Assembly: GCF_003008615.1 (NCBI RefSeq)
Contig: NZ_CP027657.1
Span: 3,844,001-3,908,000 of the forward strand
Origin: Pseudomonas mendocina
Lineage (GTDB): Bacteria; Pseudomonadota; Gammaproteobacteria; Pseudomonadales; Pseudomonadaceae
Length of the DNA stretch: 64,000 nt
Direction: 5' to 3'
Under the pieces are notes generated by a model. The model saw only the letters and a list, made by a program, of their open reading frames with translations. It ran no database searches and was not told where the DNA came from. Positions 20,305-29,318 of this stretch are shown in pieces (position 1 is the stretch's first letter; every line of letters begins with the position of its first letter). Both the position numbers and the translations under genes were made by a program.

Positions 20305-20349
20305 GCTTGGCATTCGCGGCTAAAGCCCCTCCCACAGAAGCCGTTCGGG

Positions 20350-20742
20350 TCACTTAACCCGCAGTTCACACTCGAAGGTTTCTGCCGGCGGCACATTCGG
20401 CTCCCACGGTTGCTGATAGGTCAGCAGCAGGCGACCTTCGCCAGGCTCGCGCGCCGTGAAACGCCAGGTGGACATGCCACCAGCGCCCACCAGCCCGGCG
20501 TCTTCCGGGTTGCTGTAGACCTCGGGGCCGAGGCTCTGCAACACGTTTGCGGCGGCCTCGCGCACTTCCCAACGAAAGCCCGTGGTCGGGTTGCTCGGCA
20601 GGCTGAGAATTAGTTGCTGACCCTTGTTCAGCGTCAGCGGGCACTGTCGATCCTTCTTCAACTCCAGCGTGCCGGATTGATGGGCGCAGGCGGTGAGCAG
20701 GGCCAGGGCGGGTAGGGTAAGCAGGCGCAAGGTGGCGTGCAT
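20350..20742 (-). CDS. icp: Chagasin-type inhibitor of cysteine peptidases, lipoprotein
   Basis: 130 residues. It has a signal peptide ending in the lipobox LTAC (C19), so it is probably lipid-anchored in the envelope. The chagasin family (I42) loops are visible: NPTTGF at 51-56, GAGG (the GxGG loop), and QPWE where the third loop usually reads RPW. In this family the loops plug the active site of papain-like peptidases. It lies just downstream of the Lon-family protease gene, the arrangement I recall for icp in P. aeruginosa. ATG at 20742 has GGAG upstream. Confidence 0.82.
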   Translation of the reverse strand: MHATLRLLTLPALALLTACAHQSGTLELKKDRQCPLTLNKGQQLILSLPSNPTTGFRWEVREAAANVLQSLGPEVYSNPEDAGLVGAGGMSTWRFTAREPGEGRLLLTYQQPWEPNVPPAETFECELRVK

Positions 20743-20829
20743 GACGAACTCCAGTCGACGAAACCTGGCCCAGCATAGCCGCACCGGGGTGCGGCATGCG
20801 AGCCATAGGGTGTGCTGCGAGCACCTTGG

Positions 20830-23223
20830 TCAGTCGAACAACACCTTGGCCACATCGCTGTAGCGCTTGGCGAAATGCACGGTGATGCCTTCCTTGAGGT
20901 AGTCCGGCAGTTCCTCGTAGCTACCGCGGTTGGCCTCCGGCAGGATCAGCTCGTGGATCTTCTGCCGCCGCGCCGCGATCACCTTTTCGCGCACGCCGCC
21001 GATGGGCAGCACCTGGCCGGTGAGGGTCAGCTCGCCGGTCATGGCTACGCCTTTCTTCGGCGCCTGGTTGCGCGCCAGGGAGAGCAGGGCGCTGGCCATG
21101 GTGATGCCGGCGCTGGGGCCGTCCTTGGGCGTGGCGCCTTCCGGCACGTGCAGGTGGACGAAGGCCTGGTCGAAGAAGGTCGGATCACCGCCGAACTGCT
21201 TGAGGTGCGAGCTGACGTAGCTGTAGGCGATTTCCGCCGATTCCTTCATCACGTCGCCGAGTTGGCCGGTGAGTTTGAAGCCGCGGTTGAGCGTGTGGAT
21301 GCGCGTGGCTTCGATCGGCAGGGTGGCGCCGCCCATGCTGGTCCAGGCCAGGCCGGTGATTACCCCGGTACCGGCCAGCACACGCTCGTTGCGAAACACC
21401 GGCATACCCAGTGCTTCCTCCAGATCCTTGGCGCCGATGCGGATCTTCGTGTCGGGATCTTCCAGCAGCTTGACCACCGACTTGCGCACCAGCTTGCCCA
21501 GTTGCTTCTCCAACTGACGCACGCCGGCCTCACGCGCGTAGCCTTCGATCACCGCGCGCAGCGCCGCATCGCTAATGGACAGGCGCGCCTTCGGCACGCC
21601 GGCCTTCTCCAACTGCTTGGGCCACAGATGGCGTTTGGCGATGGCCAGCTTTTCCTCGGTGATGTAGCCGGACAGGCGGATCACTTCCATGCGGTCGAGC
21701 AGCGGCCCGGGAATCGAATCGAGGGTGTTGGCGGTGCAGACGAACAGCACCTTGGACAGATCCAGGCGCAGATCCAAGTAGTGGTCGAGGAATTCGACGT
21801 TCTGCTCCGGATCGAGGGTCTCCAGCAGTGCCGAGGCGGGGTCGCCCTGGTAGCTGGTGCCCATCTTGTCGATTTCGTCGAGCATGATCACCGGGTTCAT
21901 CACCTCGGCCTCCTTCAGCGCCTGCACCAGCTTGCCGGGCATGGCGCCGATGTAGGTGCGGCGATGGCCCTTGATCTCCGCTTCGTCACGCATGCCGCCG
22001 ACCGAGAAACGGTAGAACGGCCGGCCGAGCGATTCGGCGATGGACTTGCCGATGCTGGTCTTGCCCACGCCGGGCGGACCGACGAGCAGCACGATGGAAC
22101 CGGCGATCTCGCCCTTGAAGGCGCCGACGGCGAGGAACTCGGTGATGCGCTGCTTGATGTCGTCCATGCCGGCGTGGTGCTTGTCCAGCACCTTACGCGC
22201 GCGGCCGAGGTCGAGCTTGTCTTCGCCGTGAATGCCCCAGGGTAGAGCGGTGGCCCAGTCCAGGTAGTTGCGCGTGACGGCGTACTCCGGCGAGCCGGTC
22301 TCCAGGATCGACAGCTTGTTCAACTCTTCGTCGATGCGCTTTTGCGCCGGCGCAGGCAGGGTCTTGCCTTCGAGGCGGGCGAGGAATTCCTCGCGATCCG
22401 CGCTCTTGTCGTCCTTGCTGATGCCCAGCTCCTGCTGGATCAGCTTGAGCTGCTCCTTGAGGAAGAACTCGCGCTGGCGCTCGCCGATCTGCTTGTTCAC
22501 CTCGGCCGACAGCTCCTTCTGCAGGCGGCCGACCTCGACCTCCTTGCGCAGCAGTGGCAGCACCTTCTCCATGCGCTTGAGCATGGGCACGGTGTCCAGC
22601 ACTTCCTGCAGCTCGCGGCCGGGCGCGGTGGTCAGCGCGGCGGCGAAGTCTGTGAGCGGCGATGGATCGTTGGGGCTGAAACGATTGAGGTAGTTCTTCA
22701 GCTCTTCGCTGTACAGCGGATTGAGTGGCAGCAGCTCCTTGATGGCGTTGATCAGCGCCATGCCATAGGCCTTGACCTCATCACGCGGGTCGGCGGGCGC
22801 CTGCGGGTAATCCACTTCAGCCAGGTAAGGGCCGCGGCGGCTGAGCCATCCGCGAATGCGCACGCGAGTGAGGCCTTGGGCGACGAACTGCAGCTTGCCG
22901 CCCTCTTCGCTGACGTGGTGCACGCGCACCAGGGTGCCGTGCTCGGGCAGGCTCTCGAGGTCGAACTCGCCGTTCTCGTCAGGCGGGTTGTCGACGTAGA
23001 ACACCGCCAGGCACTTGTGATCGGTGTTGTCCACACGCTTGAGCGTACGTCCCCAGGGATGCTCGTTGACGATCACCGGCAACACTTGCGCCGGGAAGAA
23101 CGGGCGGTTGTGGATAGGGATGATGTAGAGCTTGTCCGGCAGTCTTTGCGCGGGCAGTACCAGGCCGGTGGTGGATTGCGCGTTGTCTTCGACTGCTTCG
23201 GAGTGGATGTCCTGATCGTTCAT
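20830..23223 (-). CDS. lon: Lon-family ATP-dependent protease (AsrA-like)
   Basis: 797 residues. An N-terminal LON substrate-binding domain (LYIIPIHNRPFFPAQVLPV) is followed by a central AAA+ module with Walker A GPPGVGKTS, Walker B VIMLDEIDKM and sensor motifs. The C-terminal protease domain has the Ser-Lys dyad S704 (KDGPSAG) and K747 (GGVREK). It degrades misfolded and regulatory proteins in the cytoplasm. The divergent N-terminus and the neighbouring icp and pruR-like genes suggest it is the second Lon of Pseudomonas (AsrA), which is linked to heat-shock and aminoglycoside responses, rather than the housekeeping Lon next to clpX and hupB. That distinction rests on context. Confidence 0.92.
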   Translation of the reverse strand: MNDQDIHSEAVEDNAQSTTGLVLPAQRLPDKLYIIPIHNRPFFPAQVLPVIVNEHPWGRTLKRVDNTDHKCLAVFYVDNPPDENGEFDLESLPEHGTLVRVHHVSEEGGKLQFVAQGLTRVRIRGWLSRRGPYLAEVDYPQAPADPRDEVKAYGMALINAIKELLPLNPLYSEELKNYLNRFSPNDPSPLTDFAAALTTAPGRELQEVLDTVPMLKRMEKVLPLLRKEVEVGRLQKELSAEVNKQIGERQREFFLKEQLKLIQQELGISKDDKSADREEFLARLEGKTLPAPAQKRIDEELNKLSILETGSPEYAVTRNYLDWATALPWGIHGEDKLDLGRARKVLDKHHAGMDDIKQRITEFLAVGAFKGEIAGSIVLLVGPPGVGKTSIGKSIAESLGRPFYRFSVGGMRDEAEIKGHRRTYIGAMPGKLVQALKEAEVMNPVIMLDEIDKMGTSYQGDPASALLETLDPEQNVEFLDHYLDLRLDLSKVLFVCTANTLDSIPGPLLDRMEVIRLSGYITEEKLAIAKRHLWPKQLEKAGVPKARLSISDAALRAVIEGYAREAGVRQLEKQLGKLVRKSVVKLLEDPDTKIRIGAKDLEEALGMPVFRNERVLAGTGVITGLAWTSMGGATLPIEATRIHTLNRGFKLTGQLGDVMKESAEIAYSYVSSHLKQFGGDPTFFDQAFVHLHVPEGATPKDGPSAGITMASALLSLARNQAPKKGVAMTGELTLTGQVLPIGGVREKVIAARRQKIHELILPEANRGSYEELPDYLKEGITVHFAKRYSDVAKVLFD

Positions 23224-23284
23224 GGAGCACCTTTGCTTGCACGTTGGTTGCTACATGGGGCGACGTCGGCGCTATTTCAACGTT

Positions 23285-23989
23285 TCAATCAAGGCTCAGG
23301 CGAATGCCTTGCAGGCGTTGTTCGATCAGGGGAGTGAGCAGGGCGAAGCAGTCAGCAGGTGCCAGGCGGATCTGTGCCGGCTCGATCAGGTCACTCTGCA
23401 GGCGTTCGATCAAGGCGAGCAGTGGCAGATCCTGCTCCTGATCGAGCAGTCGGTTGCAGAGAAAGCGCAGTTGCATCTGCAACCCAGGCGGGCAGCGTTC
23501 GTAATTGGCAGCGCGTACTGCCAGGCCGCGCAGCCTGGCGAGGTCTTCGAGCGAGCGACAGGCTTCGCCGAGGCCGCGAATCCTGTGGTGATCCTGGCGA
23601 TAGAGGCGATCTTCCAGGTGCTCGATCACTTCCAGCAGCGTTTCGATCACGCGACAGTGCGCATCGAAGTCGGCGGGCTTGCGACGCAATTGCGGCCAGT
23701 GCTGTTGCAGGGGCGGTAACTGCAGGCTGGCGCCGGGCCAGTTCAGCCAGAGTGCATCCAGTTGCTGTGCCAACGCGAGGCGCTGCGTGACGCTGGCAGC
23801 ATCCTGTTGTGCGCCCAGGCCGCGGTGTTTCTGCAAGGCCTGGAGCAGGTCGAGACAGCGCTGCACCAATTCGGTGTCCGCCTGCTTGCTGGCTGTGCGT
23901 TGACGATTCTCCGTGCGCTGGGCGAGCCAGTAGCCCAGCGCCAGCAGTATGACCAGCAGGGTCAGGAGTATCAGGGCGGTATCGCTCAT
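23285..23989 (-). CDS. Membrane-anchored protein with NIT-like helix, unknown function
   Basis: 234 residues. One N-terminal membrane segment (ALILLTLLVILLALGYWLA) is followed by a soluble, mostly helical region. The stretch LLQALQKHRGLGA resembles the first helix of NIT (nitrate/nitrite-sensing) domains, which carry an LQxERG-type motif. No output domain such as a kinase or HAMP is present, so if it senses anything it must act through a partner. It lies 61 bases upstream of the Lon-like gene on the same strand and could be co-transcribed. The function is unknown. Confidence 0.7.
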   Translation of the reverse strand: MSDTALILLTLLVILLALGYWLAQRTENRQRTASKQADTELVQRCLDLLQALQKHRGLGAQQDAASVTQRLALAQQLDALWLNWPGASLQLPPLQQHWPQLRRKPADFDAHCRVIETLLEVIEHLEDRLYRQDHHRIRGLGEACRSLEDLARLRGLAVRAANYERCPPGLQMQLRFLCNRLLDQEQDLPLLALIERLQSDLIEPAQIRLAPADCFALLTPLIEQRLQGIRLSLD

Positions 23990-24232
23990 TGGTGCTCGCT
24001 TGTTGTGCTGGGTCGAGAGGAGCGAAGCAACTCTCCTGCCAGCTACCTGGCGCTGCGTAATATGGCTAGCAGGGTTTCATGGGGCGCGTTAATGGAGCCT
24101 GGATACTTTCATTGGTGTGATTAGATGCGTAGGTTGCTATAGGTGCAACCATTTCGCTGATAGGTGGTTGCGGCGTTTTTCTGTGGAAAGGAGTAAAGTG
24201 CAACCCTTGTTTCGTGCCGCCAGTCTTTAGCG

Positions 24233-24982
24233 ATGCTGCAAGCCCGTGTGATCCGCCTGGATGAACAGGCCCATGAACATGCCCATGACCATCACCAGTT
24301 GGTGATGTCTCTGGTCGGCCGCGCCGAATTCGAAGTTGGTGGGCGTGGCGGAGAAGTCTGCCGTATGCGCGCTTGCCTGGTACCGGGCGATGCGGCTCAC
24401 CAGTTCGCCGGCATGGGCGACAACCGCATGCTGATCCTCGATCTGGACGAGCAGGACACCCCCAGCGAAGACCTGGAGCTGCTTCATCGCCTGTTCGAAA
24501 CGCCCCGTTATCCTGCCCTCGATGTCGACTTCCAGCACCTGCTGACCTATGCCGGTGCAGAGCTGGAGCGTTATGGCAGCGACTCCATCCTTGCTCGCTC
24601 TCTAGGCGGCGTATTGCTGCGTGCTCTGCATCTGCGCCTGTTTGGCGAACAACGCCGGCCGCCGCAGGGGGCGATGGATATGCAGCGTTTGGATGACTAT
24701 ATCGGTGAGCACCTGGCGCGGCGTATCAGTGTCGCCGAGCTGGCTCATGAAATGTGCCTGAGCCCCAGCCACTTCCATGCTCAGTTCAAGGACTGCGTCG
24801 GCCTCACACCACACCAGTACCTGCTCAAGACCCGTCTCGACCGCGCTGCGCGCATGTTGCGTGAAAGCAACCTGCCGCTGGTGCGTATTGCCGAGGAGTG
24901 TGGTTTCTCCAGCCAGAGTGCCCTGACCACGGCCATGCGCCGCTATATGGGCCTGACCCCGAAGCGTCTGCGTAGCGCCTGA
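24233..24982 (+). CDS. pruR: AraC-family transcriptional activator, PruR-like
   Basis: 249 residues. The N-terminal cupin-like sensor begins MLQARVIRLDEQAHEHAHDHHQ, a histidine-rich stretch that may bind metal or ligand. The C-terminal 100 residues hold two helix-turn-helix motifs (RISVAELAHEMCLSPSHFH and LVRIAEECGFSSQSALTT), as in AraC proteins. PruR of P. aeruginosa activates proline catabolism (putA, putP) and sits beside the Lon-like and icp genes, as here. A putP gene occurs 20 kb away in this window. The naming rests on similarity recalled and on context. The ribosome-binding site is poor, so the start is uncertain. Confidence 0.75.
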   Translation: MLQARVIRLDEQAHEHAHDHHQLVMSLVGRAEFEVGGRGGEVCRMRACLVPGDAAHQFAGMGDNRMLILDLDEQDTPSEDLELLHRLFETPRYPALDVDFQHLLTYAGAELERYGSDSILARSLGGVLLRALHLRLFGEQRRPPQGAMDMQRLDDYIGEHLARRISVAELAHEMCLSPSHFHAQFKDCVGLTPHQYLLKTRLDRAARMLRESNLPLVRIAEECGFSSQSALTTAMRRYMGLTPKRLRSA

Positions 24983-25004
24983 ATATCCGGTGTTCCACCA
25001 TTGC

Positions 25005-25029
25005 GTAGCCCGGATGCAATCCGGGCTAC
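25005..25029. repeat. Perfect 25-base palindrome
   Basis: GTAGCCCGGAT and ATCCGGGCTAC face one another around GCA. It sits 22 bases after the pruR-like stop codon and is a variant of the GTAG..CTAC intergenic palindromes. Confidence 0.65.
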
Positions 25030-25062
25030 AGGGTCAGGCTTAATTCTGCGGGCTCTATACGT

Positions 25063-25205
25063 AGGGTGGGTTAGTCGCCTGTCATCTTGTTGATCACGCC
25101 ACCACACTTGCAGTCGAGTAGGGTGGGCTTCAGCCCACCAGTCAGCCCACATGCCAGGCAGTCAACGATGGGCTGAAGCGGATCGCCGCCCGGCCCATCC
25201 TACCC
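25063..25205. repeat. Composite of GTAGGGTGGG-type repeats
   Basis: Several related pieces are clustered: GTAGGGTGGGTTAG (25063), GTAGGGTGGGCTTCAGCCCACC (from about 25120) and an inverted GGCCCATCCTACCC at the right end. They lie between convergent genes and look like successive insertions or partial copies of the same element. Confidence 0.55.
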
Positions 25206-25209
25206 ATTC

Positions 25210-25797
25210 TCAGGCGTAATTCTGCGGGCTCAGCTTGCGCTCGATCAGCTCGATGAGGATGTGCAGGGTCTTGATGTGCAGCTCCTGCACGCGGTCGGCG
25301 AAGTCGCCGCCCGGTGCGCAGATGCACACGTCGGCCAGGCTCTCCAGCAGCGAGCCGGGCTTGCCGGTCAGGGCGATCACCTTCACGCCCAGCGCCTTGG
25401 CTGCTTCGGCGGCCTTGACCACATTGGGGCTCTTGCCGCTGGTGCTGATGGCGATTAGTACGTCGCCCTCACGGCCGTGCGATTCGATGTAGCGCGAGAA
25501 GATGAAGTCGTAGCCGAAATCGTTGGCTACGCAGCTGATATGGCTGGGGTCGCTGATCGATACGGCGGCGATGCCCGGGCGGTTCTTGCGGTAGCGCCCG
25601 GTCAGCTCCTCGGCGAAGTGCATGGCGTCGCACATCGAGCCGCCGTTGCCGCAGGAAAAGGCCTTGCCCTTGTTCTCGAAGCTCTCGACCAGTAGCTCGG
25701 CGGCCTTCTGGATGTTGCCCAGGGTCTGTTCGTTGGCGAGGAAGGCCTCCAGCGCGCGCTGGGCTTCCTGCAGGCTGTTGCGGATATGTTCGATCAT
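25210..25797 (-). CDS. gmhA: Phosphoheptose isomerase (SIS domain)
   Basis: 195 residues, one SIS domain. It converts sedoheptulose 7-phosphate to D-glycero-D-manno-heptose 7-phosphate for the LPS inner core. Visible are the phosphate-binding loop [19 protein letters not shown] with the catalytic glutamate (E64), the STSGKSPNV loop, and the C-terminal helix with H179 (KTLHILIE), equivalent to the E. coli catalytic histidine. A DiaA-like role in replication control is the main alternative, because these families are close. The [14 protein letters not shown] stretch favours GmhA. Confidence 0.85.
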   Translation of the reverse strand: MIEHIRNSLQEAQRALEAFLANEQTLGNIQKAAELLVESFENKGKAFSCGNGGSMCDAMHFAEELTGRYRKNRPGIAAVSISDPSHISCVANDFGYDFIFSRYIESHGREGDVLIAISTSGKSPNVVKAAEAAKALGVKVIALTGKPGSLLESLADVCICAPGGDFADRVQELHIKTLHILIELIERKLSPQNYA

Positions 25798-25811
25798 CGC
25801 GTTTCAGAACC

Positions 25812-27101
25812 TCAGGGGAGTTCAGGGCTGGAGTAGAAGGCAGTCAGCACCTTCACCAGGTGATCCAGGTCATGGCTGCCGGCCAGTTCGCGGATCGAGT
25901 GCATGGCGAAGGTGGGCAGACCGATGTCGACCGTGCGCACGCCCAGCTGGCTGGCGGTAAGCGGGCCGATGGTGGAGCCGCAGCCCATGTCGCTGCGCAC
26001 CACGAAGCTCTGTACCGGTACTTCGTTTTCCAGGCACAGGTGACGGAAGAAGCCGGCTGTTTCGCTGTTGGTGGCGTAGCGCTGGTTGCTGTTGATCTTG
26101 ATCACCGGGCCGGCGTTGAGCTTGGGCCCGTGGTTGCCGTCATGCTTGTCGGCGTAGTTCGGGTGCACGCCATGGGCGTTGTCTGCCGATACCAGCAGCG
26201 AGCGCTGGATTGCGCGGACGAAGGTGTCGCCTTCCGGCAGCACGCGGCGCAGCACCTGTTCGAGGAAGGGGCCATCGGCGCCGCAGGCCGAGCAGGAACC
26301 CACTTCTTCGTGGTCGGTGCAGACCAGCACGCAGGTTTCCTCGTCATTGGCGTCGATCAGCGCCTGCAGGCCGGCGTAGCACGACAGCAGGTTGTCCAGA
26401 CGCGCGCTGGCGATGAAGTCCTGGTTGAGGCCGACGATGGCGGCGCTCTGGGTATCGTAGAAACTCAGCTCGTAGTCCAGCACCGCATCCGGGTTGAAGT
26501 CGTGCTCCATGGCCAGTTGCTCGGCGAGCAGGGCACGGAAATCGGCCGTTTCGCTGCTGGCGAGCTGGGCGAGGATTGGTGGCAGCTCGTTCTGCGGGTT
26601 GATCGCCCAGCCCTGGTTGGCTTCGCGGTTGAGGTGGATGGCCAGGCTGGGGATCACGGCGATGGGCTGGTAGAAGTCGATCAACTGGCTTTCTACCTTG
26701 CCATCACGGCGGTAGGTCACACGGCCGGCCAGCGACAGGTCACGGTCGAACCAGGGCGCGAGCAGGGCACCGCCGTAGACTTCCACACCGAGCTGGAAGA
26801 AGCCCTGGCGCTGCAGTTCGGGGTTGGGCTTGACGCGCAGGCACGGGCTGTCGGTATGTGCGCCGACCAGGCGGATACCGCCGTCGACGGCCGGCCGCTT
26901 GCCGAGCTTGAAGGCGATGATCGAGGAATCGTTACGGGTCACGTAGTAGCGGCCACCAGCTTCTGTATGCCAGGGCGCGCGTTCGTCGAGGTGACGGTAA
27001 CCCGCAGCTTCCAGGCGCATGGCCAGGCTGGCGGTGGCATGGAAGGGGGTCGGCGAGGCGTTGAGAAAATCGAGCAAGCCTTGAATCAGTTCTTCGCGCA
27101 T
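25812..27101 (-). CDS. apeB: M18-family aminopeptidase
   Basis: 429 residues, a metal-dependent aspartyl-type aminopeptidase of cytosol. The family motifs are present: [13 protein letters not shown] (metal-ligand H82), the [14 protein letters not shown] aspartate region, [17 protein letters not shown] with the catalytic glutamates, and MGCGSTIGP, followed by the metal-ligand histidine near the end (TFAMHSIRE). The GGAG ribosome-binding site fits the ATG. It lies between gmhA and rluA on the same strand, in an order also known near minCDE in P. aeruginosa. Confidence 0.9.
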   Translation of the reverse strand: MREELIQGLLDFLNASPTPFHATASLAMRLEAAGYRHLDERAPWHTEAGGRYYVTRNDSSIIAFKLGKRPAVDGGIRLVGAHTDSPCLRVKPNPELQRQGFFQLGVEVYGGALLAPWFDRDLSLAGRVTYRRDGKVESQLIDFYQPIAVIPSLAIHLNREANQGWAINPQNELPPILAQLASSETADFRALLAEQLAMEHDFNPDAVLDYELSFYDTQSAAIVGLNQDFIASARLDNLLSCYAGLQALIDANDEETCVLVCTDHEEVGSCSACGADGPFLEQVLRRVLPEGDTFVRAIQRSLLVSADNAHGVHPNYADKHDGNHGPKLNAGPVIKINSNQRYATNSETAGFFRHLCLENEVPVQSFVVRSDMGCGSTIGPLTASQLGVRTVDIGLPTFAMHSIRELAGSHDLDHLVKVLTAFYSSPELP

Positions 27102-27199
27102 GCAGGGCTCCAGACAGCGATGGCGCGAGTGTAACCAATTTGCATCGCGCTGTGCCGGCTACGCACTTGTTTGGGGCCATAGTCTCAGGCTATCTGCGG

Positions 27200-27283
27200 G
27201 TAGGGTGCGCTGTGCGCACCGCTTCGCGTTTGTTATCTGAGATTGCCTCGCCGCCTTTGCTGATGCGCACGGCGCACTCTACG
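27200..27283. repeat. Dispersed GTAGGGTGCGC inverted repeat
   Basis: The left arm GTAGGGTGCGCTGTGCGCACC and the right arm GATGCGCACGGCGCACTCTAC are inverted copies around an AT-richer centre. The pair lies between apeB and rluA and resembles the copy enclosing the fklB terminator. Confidence 0.7.
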
Positions 27284-27304
27284 GGACATGAGGGCCGGGA
27301 GCCG

Positions 27305-27940
27305 TCAGAACGGCGCCGGGCACTCGAAACGCAGGCGCTCACCGCTCTGCGGGTGGGTCAGGGCGAGCATGCTGGCATGCAGGCACAGGCGCTCATGGGC
27401 GGCCAGGGCCAGTTCATGGGCGTAGAGGCGGTCGCCCAGCAGTGGATGGCCGATGGACAGCATATGCACGCGCAACTGGTGCGAGCGACCGGTGATGGGC
27501 GTGAGCTCGACCCGGCACCAGTCGCCACAGCGCTCGACGATGCGCCAATGCGTCAGGGCGTGTTTGCCCTGTTCATGGTCGACCACATGGCGTGGCTTGG
27601 TGGGTGGGTCGTAGCGCAGTGGCAGGTCGATGCTGCCGCTATCGGCTTGCGGCTGGCCCCAGCACAGCGCGGTATAGGCCTTCTCGGTTTCGCGGTCGTG
27701 GAACTGGCGCGACAGTTCGCGGTGGCTGTCGGCGTCGCGGGCCAGCACGATGATGCCCGAGGTTTCCCAGTCCAGGCGGTGGACGATGCGCGCTTCCGGA
27801 TAGCCGTTTTCCTGCAGGCGAGTGACCAGGCAGTCCTTGTTGTCATCGGCGCGGCCGGGCACCGACAGCAGCAGGGTAGGCTTGTTGATGACCAGCAGGG
27901 CGGCGTCCTGGTGGAGAATTTCGATCTGGCTAAGCGGCAT
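27305..27940 (-). CDS. rluA: 23S rRNA/tRNA pseudouridine synthase RluA
   Basis: 211 residues, RluA family. The catalytic aspartate D57 lies in motif II VHRLDWETSG; motif III is PITGRSHQLRVHM, and LLGDRLYAHE is also typical. There is no S4 domain, as expected for RluA, which is shorter than RluC and RluD. It isomerises U746 of 23S rRNA and U32 of some tRNAs in E. coli. It is downstream of minE on the same strand but separated by a good terminator. Confidence 0.9.
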   Translation of the reverse strand: MPLSQIEILHQDAALLVINKPTLLLSVPGRADDNKDCLVTRLQENGYPEARIVHRLDWETSGIIVLARDADSHRELSRQFHDRETEKAYTALCWGQPQADSGSIDLPLRYDPPTKPRHVVDHEQGKHALTHWRIVERCGDWCRVELTPITGRSHQLRVHMLSIGHPLLGDRLYAHELALAAHERLCLHASMLALTHPQSGERLRFECPAPF

Positions 27941-27964
27941 GGTGTGTTCTGGTTGGACTGGGCG

Positions 27965-28000
27965 ATAAAAACGAATGGCGGCCGCAAGGCCGCCATTCGT
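27965..28000 (-). terminator. Rho-independent terminator downstream of minE
   Basis: A 12-base-pair stem ACGAATGGCGGC / GCCGCCATTCGT with a six-base loop, followed on the minus strand by a T-run (TTTTTA). It would end the minCDE transcript before rluA. Confidence 0.8.
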
Positions 28001-28013
28001 GTATATGAGCCAG

Positions 28014-28153
28014 AAAATCTATCCTGGGCGCTGCGAGCTAGAGCCATGCAAGGCAAAAAAGGTGAGGAAGCGGAGTGTACTTTTGTACATGAGCATTCCG
28101 AGCCTGTTTTTAACGCAGCAGAACCGACGCGCAGCAAGTCCAGATAGATTTTT
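28014..28153. repeat. 140-bp imperfect palindrome (MITE-like or structured RNA)
   Basis: The ends are inverted repeats, AAAATCTATC (28014-28023) and GATAGATTTT (28143-28152). Inside, GCTGCG pairs with CGCAGC. An AAAAAAGG arm pairs with CCTGTTTTT, then GGAA with TTCC, and the apex is GTAC-TTTT-GTAC. The right end overlaps the minE stop codon. It could be a small non-autonomous mobile element or a long hairpin in the min transcript. I saw no second copy in the window. Confidence 0.6.
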
Positions 28154-28406
28154 AACGATCTGGCAGGGTTATATTCAGCTCCAGGATCGAGCAACTGCCC
28201 TGGTTTTCCAGTGCGACCTGCACCTGGTCGGAGTCGATGTTGACGTACTTGCGGATCACTTCCACCAACTCCTGCTGCAAGGCAGGCAGGTAGTCGGGCT
28301 GAGTGCGCTGGCCACGTTCGTGGGCAACGATGATCTGCAGGCGCTCTTTGGCGATGGATGCGGTGGTTTCCTTCTTGCGCGAACGCAAGAAGTCAAAAAT
28401 ATTCAT
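28152..28406 (-). CDS. minE: Cell division topological specificity factor MinE
   Basis: 84 residues, normal length. The N-terminal membrane- and MinD-binding part begins [16 protein letters not shown] and continues into [14 protein letters not shown], the contact helix that stimulates the MinD ATPase. The C-terminal half forms the dimerisation domain. With MinC and MinD it produces pole-to-pole oscillation so that the Z ring forms at midcell. The start codon overlaps the minD stop by four bases, showing translational coupling. Its stop codon lies in the end of the 140-bp palindrome. Confidence 0.95.
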   Translation of the reverse strand: MNIFDFLRSRKKETTASIAKERLQIIVAHERGQRTQPDYLPALQQELVEVIRKYVNIDSDQVQVALENQGSCSILELNITLPDR

Positions 28407-29218
28407 TCTCGACCTCCAAACAGGCGCTGCAGGAAGCCCTGCTTCTTCACATCCAGGAAGCGGTGTGCGACTTCCTTGCCCAGCAGTCGATCGACTGCGT
28501 CGCTGTACGCCTGGCCAGCATCGCTCTGGTCATCAAGGATGACCGGGATACCCTGGTTGGATGCCTTGAGCACGGCCTGGGATTCGGGGATCACGCCGAG
28601 CAGGCGGATGGCGAGGATTTCCTCGACATCTTCGACGCCGAGCATTTCGCCCTTGGTGACGCGCTCGGGGTTGTAGCGGGTCAGCAGCAGGTGTTCCTTG
28701 ATCGGCTCCTCGCCTTTCTCGGCGCGGCGCGATTTGCTCGCCAGCAGGCCGAGCATACGGTCGGAGTCACGTACCGAGGACACTTCCGGGTTGGTCACGA
28801 CGATGGCTTCGTCGGCGAAGTACATCGCCAGGTGCGCGCCTTTCTCGATACCGGCTGGCGAATCGCAGACCACGAACTCGAAGTTCTGCGACAGCTCGGC
28901 GATGACCTTTTCCACGCCTTCCAGGGTCAGGGCGTCTTTGTCACGGGTCTGGCTGGCGGCCAGCACGTAGAGGTTCTCGAGACGCTTGTCCTTGATCAGG
29001 GCCTGGGTGAGGGTGGCTTCGCCATTGACGACGTTGACGAAGTCGTACACCACGCGGCGTTCGCAGCCCATGATCAGGTCGAGGTTACGCAGGCCGACGT
29101 CGAAGTCGACGATGACGGTCTTGTGCCCGCGCAGGGCGAGGCCGGTACCGATGGCAGCGCTGGTGGTGGTTTTACCGACGCCACCCTTGCCGGAAGTGAC
29201 TACGAGGATCTTGGCCAA
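28403..29218 (-). CDS. minD: Septum site-determining ATPase MinD
   Basis: 271 residues, ParA/MinD family. The deviant Walker A is [10 protein letters not shown] (residues 9-18) with signature lysine K11. [14 protein letters not shown] is switch I/Walker-like, and [12 protein letters not shown] is Walker B. The C-terminal amphipathic membrane-targeting helix ends [12 protein letters not shown]-bound dimers bind the inner membrane and recruit MinC; MinE releases them. It is the middle gene of minC-minD-minE. Confidence 0.97.
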   Translation of the reverse strand: MAKILVVTSGKGGVGKTTTSAAIGTGLALRGHKTVIVDFDVGLRNLDLIMGCERRVVYDFVNVVNGEATLTQALIKDKRLENLYVLAASQTRDKDALTLEGVEKVIAELSQNFEFVVCDSPAGIEKGAHLAMYFADEAIVVTNPEVSSVRDSDRMLGLLASKSRRAEKGEEPIKEHLLLTRYNPERVTKGEMLGVEDVEEILAIRLLGVIPESQAVLKASNQGIPVILDDQSDAGQAYSDAVDRLLGKEVAHRFLDVKKQGFLQRLFGGRE

Positions 29219-29318
29219 GGTGATTCACCCCAAAAAATGAAAATAACGCGGGAATCTGAGGCCATTCGAGGCTTCCAGATGCCCTTTTTGTGTCCGTAAA
29301 AAGTGGCCGCAGTATCCG

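Noticed and set aside
20812..22245. Plus-strand frame of 477 codons opposite the Lon-like gene
   Set aside because: Antisense shadow with a Gln/Ala/His/Asp-rich product; the Lon frame is fully supported by motifs.
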